This document shows, piece after piece, positions 20,966 through 31,533 of a DNA stretch of 64,000 bases. How positions within the stretch are numbered: position 1 is the stretch's first letter; each line of letters begins with the position of its first letter. This stretch comes from Coptis chinensis (taxonomy: Eukaryota > Streptophyta > Magnoliopsida > Ranunculales > Ranunculaceae). The notes beneath the pieces were generated by a model. The model was not told where the DNA came from. It was given only the letters and a program-made list of their open reading frames with translations, and did not search any database. The stretch spans positions 88,887,001 through 88,951,000 of the forward strand of contig CM027377.1 in the NCBI GenBank assembly GCA_015680905.1, given 5' to 3'. A program made the translations under genes and the position numbers.

Positions 20966-21885
20966 ATGACATCTCCTGTAGTCATACCTGAACAGTCTTT
21001 TGAAGATGTGTTGGGCACCGAGGCCTATGGACACCGGTTTCGACTACGGGATCCCTATGATTAGGATGGCGTCATCATCTATGGTAAGTGATGACGAGTC
21101 ATATTCACCACAACTTCTTTGCTTATTTCTATGACCACGTTAAATTCTATTGTAATCGGGATGGAGATCAAGAATTCTCCGTCAGTAGTTGATGATGACC
21201 GACACATGAATTCAATAAAAATTTGGTCAGCCTTAGTTTTAGGAATACCAATACCGATCCCGTTCACACATGGGAATATATGACCGATAATGCATATCTT
21301 TATGATTATACATATTTCCATGATTATTATGGGGGAGGGGTATTTCGAGTAATGGACCAGGGGCGATATAGCATTGCCCTTGGTAGCCTTTCCTTAAACG
21401 TAGGCACCACCATGTTATTCATCCTGATGAATATTTTGGGGAATGGCGTTCATTTTTCGAAAACGATCATCTGCTGGTGACATTTTCCTCGCTTTAGCTG
21501 AGGGACGTCGCCGCTATGACATTCCCCGAGTTTTGGTCACTAGTCTTAAGAGAGCCCAAACCATGAGGCATAAGTATCTTCTTATGCCTGTGTTGGTAAG
21601 CCGCATCATGCGTAGTTGTTTACCTGTATTCTGTGCACAATTCACAGATTGGAAAAGGGTTGAAGTCATGAGACCCACCAATAGAGTGGTTCGCTCATTG
21701 CGAATAATGACTTGGCTGGGATGGCAGGTGCAGCCTCATTTGGTCGCCCGTACAATCCATCCGACATAATAACACTTAACAGGTTAGCATTAGTAGATGA
21801 TAAATGGCGGCAAGCTTGGCAAGTTATAATGGACTGGCAGGATGCGAAGGAACCTCATATCTTTAATGAGGAGGAGGATGCTTAA
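20966..21885 (+). pseudogene. ORF-b of element A
   Basis: Second gene after integrase, about 305 codons in C. Starts MTSPVVIPEQSFEDVLGTEA. Recognisable blocks after frame breaks near 21060 and 21200: HTWEYMTDNAYLYDYTYFHD, YGGGVFRVMDQGRYSIALGS, TTMLFILMNILG, then (second frame) ALAEGRRRYDIP, MRHKYLLMPVLVSRIM, FTDWKRVEVMRPTNRVVRSL and the tail WQVIMDWQDAKEPHIF with an acidic end. The N-terminal organisation (FYDH..., V.D, a conserved IP) is like ORF-a and like PF20167 proteins, so the two ORFs may be old duplicates. One hydrophobic stretch (TTMLFILMNILG) is too short for a sure membrane segment. Function unknown. Confidence 0.7.
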
Positions 21886-23719
21886 GCGGGAGATAAGGTA
21901 AGTTTTTAGTTTTTTTTAGTGTCTGCTTATGTCCCAAGCAATTTCATTTTTGTTAACCCCATAATGGGTGCAACTCGTATAGTGTTGCGTCATTTTATTT
22001 CCTATAGTAGTACGTTCTAACTTTGTTTTGCAGATGTTCCTGAATTTCACACGTTTCAATGGTAATTTTCCTACCCTTTTTATTTACAATACTTTGAGGA
22101 CAAAGCATGATTCTTGTTTGGGGGCATAGAAACACGTGTAATTGAGGCATCTGTTAGGATATAGATATGTATAATATGCATTTGTTTTATAGTTAAAATT
22201 TTAAAAAAAAAAAAAAAAAAAATTCAAAAATATAAATAAATAAGTTATGTTATACACTTAGGAATATTGGTATTGTTTTCTTTCTCCATGCTCTTAACAA
22301 TCTAGAAGTCTCACGTAGCTTTTGCATCAGAATAATTGTTAGAAACTTAGGTTAATATATAGGTAATAATCTTTGCATCTATCTATAAATATATTATATG
22401 AGTATCTATGATTGTTAGCAGTAAGTTCTAAAATCTAGGCTAGAGTACTTATTCTACAAATCCTATGAGAATATAGCCTAAAGCCTTATATGAGCGAAAC
22501 AATTGAGAAATGACACAAGGGAGAAGTAAAATCCGGATAGAGATATCACACGTCCACTTACTTCATCACTATGCCATATCCTAAGCGAGAATTTAGGCCC
22601 TCTTTGGATCGATATAGCCAGAAATTCAAACCTATGAATTATTTTCCGCTTAGTCGCCCCCTCGAGCCTTTCTTTAGCCTTCCATAAACCACAATTCCTT
22701 TACCCTGTTACAAAAACAAAAACAAAATAAAAAAATAAATCAACCTACCCAATTTAGAATAAGTCTGAGAATAGAATGAGTGAAGAAAGAAGAAGAGAAA
22801 AACCTGTGTAAACAAAAATTAGTTAGTTGCTTCAGAAAAAGAAAAGAAGTTTCCATCCAAGGAAAAAAAAAAAATAATATAGAAATAAATAAAAACTCCA
22901 AAAATAGAATAAAAGGGAGTCAAAAGCCAAAGAAAAGAAAAAGAAAAATATGGCTAAGGATGGAAACAAAGTATAGAAGCAAAAGAAAATAACAAGGTTT
23001 TCTCTAAGTTACATAATATGAAGACTCTATTATCTCAGACTTGTCCTTTTGAATATCCATTTCCTTCCTTCTTAAACCATCTCCTAATCCCATAACACCT
23101 AATAAAGACCTCTAGCTCAATTAGGAATATGTTAGTGTGATAGTAAGTGGTGTGAGATGTGTTTGATCGACCCGGCTTCCTTGTTGTCATTGAGATTGTA
23201 AGGTAAAGTGTGCCCACTGCGACAATGGAGCAAATGAAAACTTGAGTGGAAAAATTAGAGTGGTTTTGTCTTGACATTTATGTGAGGACCTACTTAAGGA
23301 CGCTTATTCGAGTTTTCAGAAACGAACACGCTAGGCATTTCATAGTATTACTCATAGTATATATATTTGTATCATAGATGATTGATTATTATGCATATAT
23401 TAGTTTAGGTTTTGACTTGGTTATTCTTATTTAATTGCTAGTGAGATGTATAGATAGTTGGGACATGAATGAGGAAAACAATAGTTTTATTTCTTAGTCG
23501 TTGTAGTATAGTTGAAGTTTGTGAGTACCTTCCTTTGGAAAACTCTCACGAGGCTATAACTCGGCCCACTAGGGAATTCCTAGTGGTTTAAGGCCTTGTT
23601 GCATAGGGTCAATGCAATCGCACTCAACTAAACGAGAGTAGATAGAACTCCATTTTTGGTCACTTATTTTAATATCTCATCTTTGCTTGAGGACAAGCAA
23701 AATGCTGTTTGGGGTGGTT
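21886..23719 (+). other. Long conserved 3' UTR of A
   Basis: About 1.8 kb without coding potential, conserved in order in H, B, C and (in part) D. Holds the hairpin CTTTG-AGGA-CAAAG (22093-22106) followed by CTTGTTTGGGGGCAT, an A20 run near 22202, the block CTCTTTGGATCGATATAGCC, the CCACTAGG/CCTAGTGG hairpin at 23566-23586, a TTGCAT/ATGCAA stem just after it, and the final hairpin and polypurine tract. The Lys-rich frame at 22780-22992 is low-complexity purine sequence, not a gene. Confidence 0.65.
23682..23719 (+). promoter_or_regulatory. Hairpin and polypurine tract before the 3' LTR of A
   Basis: TTTGCTTGAGGACAAGCAAA (8-bp stem, AGGA loop) at 23682-23701, then GCTGTTTGGGGTGGTT ending at the LTR. 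The position is that of the plus-strand primer. Confidence 0.75.
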
Positions 23720-25182
23720 TGATAAGAGCCCAAAACTGTAGTTTTAACCCTTTTTGATCATACTTTTGGCCAAATATGTGAGTAATAATTAAAGAGTTAG
23801 CGACACGTGTTTTATGCATTTCAGGCTTCAAAGTCTATTATGTGCATAAATGTGCCACTTTAGTGAGCTAAAGGAGAAAAGGTCGGTTACTAAGGAGTTC
23901 CGTGATTAAAGGCCAAGATTCAAGAAGATAAAGCCTTCCTAAATCCCGGTCAAAAGCTGAAAAGTCGACACGGGCTGAAACAGCACACAAGTCAGCAGAA
24001 CTTCCAAAAGCCGTATCTTTGGACTCAGACCTTGGAATTGGGCCTGCCTTATGTCAAAACGACCGGCTCGGAAAGGGCTTTCCAATGGTCAAAGCCTTGA
24101 CCCAATCAGAAGAGCAGAAGTGGACGAAAAGTCTGTGGAAGCCAACTGCAGCTGAAGAGGTCTTTTTTGGACTGAAAGAATTGGGTTTTGGGCCTGATTC
24201 TCTGGCCCAAAACATGGCTCCAAGCCCATGCATGATTTTTGGATCTGAAAGTATAAAAACTAAAGTTTAGGTCTTTGTTAATGGTAGCTAGTTAGACCTA
24301 AAATAATATAGATAATTCTAGATCTGTTTTCATTAATTAAATTAAGCTTTAGTTCCATTTTAAATTCTTGTTTTAGATTAAGTCTTTGAATCATTGTTCT
24401 TGATTGATTAGATAAATAAAATAGTTGTTTTCTCAATTTCGAATTGTGTTATTTCAATTTATAGATCTGATTTTAATTCTTGTTGATTATCATTCCGTAG
24501 TTTAAATAGATTGAACCATTGTTAGTTAATTTAGTTAAGTTAGAATTTTAATATGATGGGTAGTTATAATGAAATGGGAAATGATGGTTTGATGACTCAA
24601 GGTTAAAACCTCCATTAGGGGTTGATGAAGCCTTGATGAAAATTTAGTGGTATAGTGTAGAAACATTGTAGAATCTATTCCAATCTAGAAGGTCGTGATT
24701 AAGCCATGAGAATGGGTGGACGACCTCACATGCTAGTTAGTACTTTCGGTAGAAATGCCATGAACACTAGGGATTAGAACTCGAATTTCTTGCCGTAAGA
24801 ACATAAGAATCGAGATACAAGAATCTATGTTAGGCTATAAGTTGGATTCGAGGTGGATTCAATTCCCCTCTAATCCTTTATCTAGATTCAAGCACAATCA
24901 TATTTCCATATCATTCGTAGTTAAATTCAAGTAATCAAATTCAGTAAGTATCGTAGTATATCACCTTCGTAAAGCTCTCATTGACTTAAGACTGATTAAT
25001 TAGATTAGAAAACAATTCCATGCTAAAGCACTAGGAGTGGAACGAACTTCCTACTCCACTATCTGTTCAATAGAAAGATAGTAGAAACTTTGATAAATAT
25101 AGACTCGTAAATAGTTTTAGTTTACTTACGTTTTGAGTTCATCGTTCATTTCGTAGGTAGACTATATTTTTTATGATTATCA
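23720..25182 (+). repeat. 3' LTR of element A
   Basis: 1,463 bp, TGATAAGAGCC...GATTATCA, then the target duplication ATAAG. Differs from the 5' LTR by scattered substitutions and a small difference at the start (about 23752-23800). Confidence 0.95.
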
Positions 25183-26602
25183 ATAAGTGAGCTGAGAATA
25201 ATACTTTTAATGAGTCGACCACACCTTTAGAACTTTCCACGCCTCAGGATTTTGTAATGATATATTATGACTTGAGATATCATGTGATAGGAAGGTATTC
25301 ATTGAATGCGCCATGAATGACTTATTAGTGTTATGATGGGTATTCCTTGCATGTGGCAGGAATGACCCAAGGTATTCATTGAATGTGCCATGAATGACAT
25401 GTTAGTGTTATGATGAGTATTCCTTAAATGTGGTAGGAATGACCCAAGGTATTCATTGAATGTGCCATGAATGACCTGTTAGTGTATGATGGGTATTCCT
25501 TGAATGTGGCGGGAATGACCCAAGGTATTCATTGAATGTGCCATGAATGACCTAAGATATTGAATGCCCATAAGAGGCTGTGATTATATGAATGGAAAGC
25601 CCAGAGATGGTTGTGACTCACAAGTTACGAGTTTGCAAGATGTAAATATGTTTCTGGAGGCGATATCCCCGCTTGGGACATATGTTTTGTAGTGGTACTC
25701 TGTGTGAGAAAGGCACATGGGTATGTGTGATTTGGCAAATGTGTGAAGTGCAAATCGTGGAGTAGGAACTAAAGGTAAGGTTAATAAATAAGTGATTAAT
25801 AAACAAGATACATTATGGAATTGAATGTACAAAAAGTATGTGAATTTGTGTGATGTTATAGATGTGAAGTGTGATTCTGAATAATATTAGTGAACGTTTG
25901 ATATCTTTTATGTGATTGCAAAATGATTTTAACTTGATATGTTATTACAAAAATATTAATGACTTGTGATAGTCTGAGATTTATGGTTATGCACGCAAAA
26001 ACTTTATGATGTAATGATGTCATGTGAATGATTAACCTTGATATAGATATTATGATAAGTGTTATTCCCCAAATATGCGGGACGAACCAGGTTGTATCAA
26101 TTAGACTTAAATGTCTTCAATGAGGTTTAATTATGAATGGAAATTTGATTGGCTTAGATAAACCATTTCATTGTGATGTCTAACTCTGTTTTGCAGGAGG
26201 GTAGGATATATTAATCTTTTATGCAGGGATGTAAATATTCTACCCTAAGACAACGTGTTGGCCTAAAGGTAAGGTGTATCAAACTCATATTTAATTAGGT
26301 TATTTCATGTGCATTTAATAAGTGGAATGTAAGTGGTATTTATGTTGTGAGTTATTTTGGAAAGTGGGAATGATGAGAACTGTTATATGTGATTCTTGGA
26401 ATTGTATATTGGGGGTGAAATCTTACTTGGGAAGAAACTACATGCCGTTTTGAGAAAAAGGAACTAACTTATCTTCCAAGTTGAAATGATTGTAATAATA
26501 TATTCCTTTATTTGAAATATTGAACATATTGTTTTTATTTTAGTCTTACTCATACTAGCAAATTCAATTTGCTGACCCATGTTTGCTTTGTCTTGCAATG
26601 TG
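25183..26602 (+). mobile_element. LTR-like sequence J, right part
   Basis: Continuation of 7771-10270 after element A, proved by the ATAAG duplication. Non-coding, AT-rich, with the 77-bp tandem repeat. Ends where CACTA-type sequence starts. No primer-binding site such as TGGTATCAGAGC seen. Confidence 0.45.
25293..25556. repeat. 77-bp tandem repeat, 3.5 units, with internal half-repeat
   Basis: Units begin at 25293, 25370, 25447 and 25523 (spacing 77, 77, 76). Each unit is itself two diverged halves: GGTATTCATTGAATGTGCCA / TGAATGAC and GGTATTCCTTGAATGTGGCA / GGAATGAC. Confidence 0.85.
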
Positions 26603-26986
26603 CACTACTAAAAAAAGGGCTTGTTATGACGACTATTTTTTTTCTACCTTGACTGCTTCCGTATAAGCCGTCATTATTTCTATCTCACCATTACTTTTAT
26701 GACGCTTGATGTCAAATGTTGACAGTTATAGGCTAGCTGTCATAAATATCTTTGACAATTTTTATCAATGTGTCAAGTTTGTGACTAACAATTGTATACT
26801 TACCGTTCACTTTATAATGCTTGATGTTAATGTTGACTGTTATAGGCTATCCGTCATAAATATATATGACATTTTTTTATCAATGTATCAAGTTTGGTGT
26901 CTAATTTATGTATTATTTCTCACAAACGTCAAGTCAAAAATTGTCTATCTTTTTCCTTCTAGCAAAACCAGTGTTTAATTAATTGT
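26603..26986 (+). mobile_element. CACTA-like terminus with subterminal repeats
   Basis: Starts CACTACTAAAAAAAGGGC, the signature end of CACTA (En/Spm) DNA transposons. Two diverged copies of a subterminal unit (GCTTGATGT...GTTATAGGCTA...GTCATAAATAT...TATCAATGTRTCAAG) start at 26704 and 26819, 115 bp apart. The opposite end (..TTTAGTAGTG) was not found, so the element is partial. Confidence 0.5.
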
Positions 26987-28583
26987 CACTACTAAAAAAC
27001 CATCAGCTGATATAGTTCTATTTTTTATGAGAGTAGGAAAGGCATCAAGGATTATTTTGACGGTTCTAGTCCAAGCGATGACTCCCATAGTTCCAAACCG
27101 GGTCAATACAATTTATCGGTTAACATTTTATTCAAGGACCCTTAAAAATTAGTGTTTCTATTTTATAGTCAAGGGTCAAGAGTGGTTAAGGCAACATATG
27201 GGTATGTTTGGTGTGTTTAATCGAATTGAACCGTCATACCTAGCTGAAGAAAACCATTGGTTTAATCAGTAAAAAACCAAACCAAACAAAAAAGTAAAAA
27301 ATAGAGAAATCCTTAATCCGCCGTCTTCTTCTTGAAAACCTTTGATCAGTTCTCTTCCTATCTTCTTCCCAAATCTCGATCTTTGCACTTTTCAGTGGAT
27401 TAAATCTCACCACACTAAGGAACTAAATCAAAATGGATCGAAGCCCTTTCTTCTCGAAATCGAGAGGGCAACAACGAGTGGTCTCAGTTCAAAATGGGAT
27501 TGCATATGTTTATGCGGATTGAACAAAATTCAACCTGGATTGATCAAGGTATGCATCTCTATCTCAATTTCTTTAAATCTGTTACTGCTTCAATACATTT
27601 TCGAGTTGATTGGGGTGCCATCTTGATGGTTTATTGGTTTCGTGGGTGTTATAACCACGTAGTTAAAGAGGATACTGAGAGTTGTGTGGTTGGATTCTTT
27701 TACAGGTCCAAGGGCATATGACAATGGAATCATGTTACAAATGGTGATTTTGGAGTGTCACGGCCTATTTGATATCGACCTGCACATATTTCTCGACTCT
27801 CCTTCATAAGCAATTAAAGGTGCCCCCTTTTCCCCAAATCTATGATTTAGCTACTCTTGTCATTGAATTTACATAGACTTTTTAAATTAAGTTCAATGAT
27901 TTTTTAGAAGTTTTAATTTGGGGGATGAAAGAGAGGAATAGTTTTGTTTAATAACATGTCATTGTTTCTATGAGAGTGTGGCCTTTGTCAAGATTTTTGG
28001 AAAAATGAAATTACTGTATCCATTATTAGTTATTGGATTATTTTTCAGTTTACTTGTTGATGCTTTTGCAATTCTAATCATCTTTTTGGTTTCTTTTGTA
28101 TACGACGAACCAGTTTGAAACACCAACTCTAATTGACAGGGAAGCTTGGGTGCTAATGCTCAACGGAGCTCGAGTTTGCAAGTGAAGAAGATGAAGAGTT
28201 TTGGATGTGGTAGGATTGTTCACACATCTCTTATGCTTGAACAAGGCCTTGTAAGAGCTTTTCTTTTCTTGTCTCTCTTTCTTTTTATCTTATTTGGAAA
28301 TTGGTTACGGCTAAAGTTTTAAATTTTGAGTCCTTAAATGTGTGGTTGGAAAATAATTAATCATGGAAACATTATTTTTACATTTTAAGATCAGAATTTG
28401 AATTTCATAGATTCTTGTCTTGGATACTAGAGTTGTATGACAGAATCTTGCACTCCTCTTCTTCTATTTTCTTATTATCGCAACAATGTGTAGAAAACCG
28501 TTCATTATTGTTACTTTGAATGGTTCAGCCTGTGGTCCTGATCACTTGTCATTTTGTTCCTTCTTATCTATTTTCTTTCTCAG
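26987..28583 (+). mobile_element. Second CACTA-like terminus and unassigned sequence
   Basis: Starts CACTACTAAAAAACC in the same orientation as the previous terminus. From about 27300 the sequence looks like a gene's 5' region (CT-rich, then GT-AG-like borders, for example after 27548 and around 28137-28255), but I recognise no product in it. It leads into the HGSNAT-like exons, so a CACTA element that captured gene pieces is one explanation. A decayed host locus beside a CACTA end is the other. Confidence 0.35.
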
Positions 28584-29467
28584 GTTGGTGGTCCTTGTGC
28601 TTACTATTGTGCACATGGCTCTATTGTATGGTTTGTTTGTCTTGATTGGGAATACCAACTTCCAAGTGAAGGCACTTCAATTGCAACAAGGACCTTCACT
28701 GTAGGTTCAACACTCTTAGTATTCATATTAAACTTGATTTCCAGAACTTCTGTCTGAAATCTGTAGCTAATGAGTTGTATATATTTTTATTTCCATCTGA
28801 AGGTGAAATGTGGAGTAAGGGGAGACACTGGACCTGCTTGCAATGCTGTTGGAATGATAGATAGTACATTATTGGGAGTTCAACATCTATATAAAAAGGC
28901 TATATATTCTAGGACAAAGGTTACGATTGCAGTAATGAAAGAATTTGATTACTCTGTGCTCTTTTTCCTTGGTCATATGTTATACCTCCATTTTTTTGTC
29001 CTTTTTCAGCAATGTAGCATCAAGTCACCAGATTATGGTCCACTTCCACAAGGTGCTCCTTCTTGGTGTTAGTCTTCTTTTGAACCTGAAGGAATCTTAA
29101 GGTTTGTTACGGTTTTCTTCCATTTTCCGGATTAATTTCATTTTCATGCCAACACAGGTTTACATAAAAAGTAAATGTGATGAATCCTTCTCACTATGTT
29201 GTATATGTAGTAAATTCGATTTACCATGTTGTGCAGCTCAGTGATGGTAGTTGTTACATGCATGATTTGGTTACATTATGGCCATGTTATTGTACATTTC
29301 AAGGTAATTCATCTTAGTGCAACTAAATATTTCTTTATTGACAAAGAATTGTAGTTTGATGTCTTATCTAAATTTGAACTGCATGCAGGAACACAAAGAC
29401 AGAATATTGCACTGGATGATCCCCGCCTCCTGTCTTGTAGACATGGGATTTATTTTAGACTTTTCTG
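28584..29467 (+). pseudogene. HGSNAT-like acetyltransferase gene fragment, five exons
   Basis: Resembles plant heparan-alpha-glucosaminide N-acetyltransferase-like membrane proteins (multi-pass, acetyl-CoA dependent in animals, role in plants unclear). Exons with GT-AG introns: 28584-28700 (ALLYGLFV, then after a one-base frameshift DWEYQLPSEGT), 28803-28919 (VKCGVRGDTGPACNAVGMID), 29010-29101 (CSIKSPDYGPLPQGAPSWC, then TAG at 29070 and SFEPEGILR), 29237-29303 (VMVVVTCMIWLHYGHVIVHF) and 29389-29467 (EHKDRILHWMIPASCLVDMG). The frameshift and the stop make it a pseudogene. The usual upstream exons and the last exons are missing. Kept introns show a genomic copy, not a retrocopy. Lies between CACTA-like sequence and the truncated end of D. 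Confidence 0.8.
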
Positions 29468-29737
29468 GTAGGCTAGTAAAATTTCTTAACTCAAGCCGTT
29501 ATGTTTTCATTTCTATTTTATTTGAATTTTCTGAGGTCAGTGTCAACTAATGCCTATCCACCTTGAACTATTATAGTGGTTCCAAAAAGAATCTTCAAAC
29601 CGAATGGAGGTTGTGGACTGGTGGAGAAGTGCTGCATGCAGTAAATAAAAACTTCGAATTTGTTGGTCTGACAAGAACAACTATAAATCTAGTTTTCAAT
29701 TAACCAATCTGCTTAATGTGATAGGAATGCATGTGGA
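29468..29737 (+). other. Unassigned sequence between gene fragment and element D
   Basis: Probably the next intron and a decayed exon of the HGSNAT-like fragment. I could not identify coding with confidence. D-type sequence begins around 29738. Confidence 0.35.
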
Positions 29738-30012
29738 CAAGCCCTTTGAAATCAAGAATTTGTTAGTCGCTTCAAATAAGAAAAGGAAGTTTCCATCCAA
29801 ATAAAATAAATAAATAAATAAAAGAAAATAAAGTGGCAGATGTGTTTTATTGACTCCAGCTTCCTTGTGTGTCATTGAGATTGTAAGGTAAAGTGTGCCC
29901 ACTGCGCACTGGAGTAGCAAAACTTGAGCGGAAAAATCAGAGTGGTTTTTGTCTTGACATTTATGTGAGGACCTACTTAATGACGTTATTCCGAGTTTTC
30001 AGAAATGGACCT
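29738..30012 (+). mobile_element. Element D, 3' UTR piece left of B
   Basis: Matches the 3' UTR of A, B and C (CGCTTCAAATAAGAAAAGGA, CCCACTGCGCACTGGAG, GTGAGGACCTACTTAA). Everything upstream of it in D is deleted. Interrupted at 30012 by element B and resumes at 42611. Confidence 0.75.
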
Positions 30013-31514
30013 TGATAAGAGCCCAAAACTGTAGTTTTAACCCTGTAACAGACATACTTTTAGACCAATTATGTGAGTAATAATTAAGAGTTAACACTGA
30101 TTACGTGTTTTTAGGCATTTCAGGCTTCAAAGTCCATTATGTGCAGAAATATGCCACTTTAGCGAGATAAAGGAGCAAAGGTCGGTTACTAAGGAGTTCC
30201 GTGATTAAAGGCCAAGATTCAAGAAGACAAAGCCTTTCTAAAAAGCCGGTCAAAAGCTGAAAAGTCGACTTGGGCGTAAAACATACAAACAAAGTTAGAG
30301 AACTTCCGAAGGCCATATCTTTGGACTCAGACCTCGGAATGAGGCCTACCTTATGTCAAAACGACCGGCTCGGAAAGAGTTTTCCAATGGTCTAAGCCGT
30401 GATCCAATCAGAGGAGCAGAAGTAGATGAAAAGTCTGTTGAAGCCAACTGCAGCTGAAGAGGCCTTTTTGGACTGAAAGAATTGGGTTTTGGGCCTGATT
30501 CTCTGGCCCAAAACATGGCTCCAAGCCCATGCACGATTTTTGGATCTGAAAGTATAAAAACAAAAGCTTAGCTCTTTGTTAATGGTAGATAGTTAATGGT
30601 AGATAGGTTAGAGTAAAAAGTAGCCATTAAAATAGCTACTAGATCTAGTTTTTAATTAAGTTTAATTTCAAATCCAATTCTTGTTTTAGATTAAACTATT
30701 AGAATCATTACTCTTAATTAGTTTGATTAATAAAATAGCTAGTTGTTAAATTTTGATTCTTGTCATTTACATTTGTGTTAGATCTGATTCATTTATTACT
30801 TGTTATTCAATTCTTAGTTATTAATTAGATTTTAATTATTGTTTAATTTAGATTAGTAAATTTCAATTCTTTATATCATGTTTAGTTTAAATTTAATCGA
30901 AAATGATTGCGTAATGATTCTCGGCTAAACCTCCATTAGAGGGGGTTCAGAAGCCTTGATGAAAGCATGATCCCGACTATCGTAGAATTGTCGTAATTTC
31001 CTTTCCACTCTAGAAACGATTAGTTCACAATGAGAATGGGTTTAATCGTTCACATGCTAGTTATGAATTGGTAGGAATGCCATGTGTAATTAGGGATTAG
31101 GAATAACCAATTGTTCTGTGAAGCAGTTCAATTCGGATTACGATGATTCGTCGTTAATAGGATTAAGTCGAGTTAAGGTGGAATCAATCCCCCTCTAACT
31201 CCTTATCATCGAATCAACGTAGCATTCCCTTAGTTATTTTGATAACCGACTAGTTGCATCTTGTGGGTAGTTGCATCGTAGTCTAGTTGCCTTTTCGTAA
31301 ATCTAACATTAGACCTTAAGTAGAGTAATTACACGTGATAACAAGCATGCGGAAGGACTAGGAGTGGAACGAATCACTCTACTCCACTATTCCTCATAGG
31401 ATTAAGAGTAGAAATCTTTGATAAATTAGACACATAAGATTAGTTTTAGTTTACTTACGTTTTGAGTTTCATCATTCATTTCGTAAGTAAGCTATTCAAT
31501 TTTATCATTTATCA
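30013..31514 (+). repeat. 5' LTR of element B
   Basis: 1,502 bp, TGATAAGAGCC...TTTATCA. Dyad TTTTGGGCC/GGCCCAAAA at 30487-30513 and TATAAAAA at 30553-30560, arranged as in A. Confidence 0.93.
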
Positions 31515-31516
31515 AA

Positions 31517-31533
31517 TGGCGCCGCTGCCATCT
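31517..31533 (+). other. Primer-binding site of B
   Basis: TGGCGCCGCTGCCATCT, two bases after the LTR, identical to A. Confidence 0.8.

Larger units (their letters stand above)
10271..25182 (+). mobile_element. Element A: full-length Athila-type LTR retrotransposon
   Basis: Two LTRs in direct orientation (10271-11738 and 23720-25182) bounded by TGATAA...TTATCA, with a perfect 5-bp target duplication ATAAG at 10266-10270 and 25183-25187. Total 14,912 bp. Order inside: primer-binding site, leader, gag, protease, RT, RNase H, integrase, ORF-a, ORF-b, 3' UTR, polypurine tract. The integrase C-terminal region ([27 protein letters not shown]) is of the Athila type. The two LTRs differ by only a few percent by eye, so insertion was recent, yet all genes carry lesions. 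Confidence 0.93.

Noticed and set aside
18937..21885. ORF-a or ORF-b as a retroviral-type envelope gene
   Set aside because: No signal peptide, no convincing transmembrane anchor, no cleavage-site pattern visible.
22780..22992. Lys/Arg-rich 70-codon frame
   Set aside because: Purine-rich low-complexity 3' UTR sequence, indels differ between A and B.
25183..26602. Start of internal region (primer-binding site) of J
   Set aside because: No TGGTATCAGAGC-like or other tRNA-complementary site found after any candidate LTR end.
27342..27721. Open frames of 94 and 75 codons
   Set aside because: Could be captured exons, but I recognise no family and the borders are not clear; kept only as unassigned sequence.
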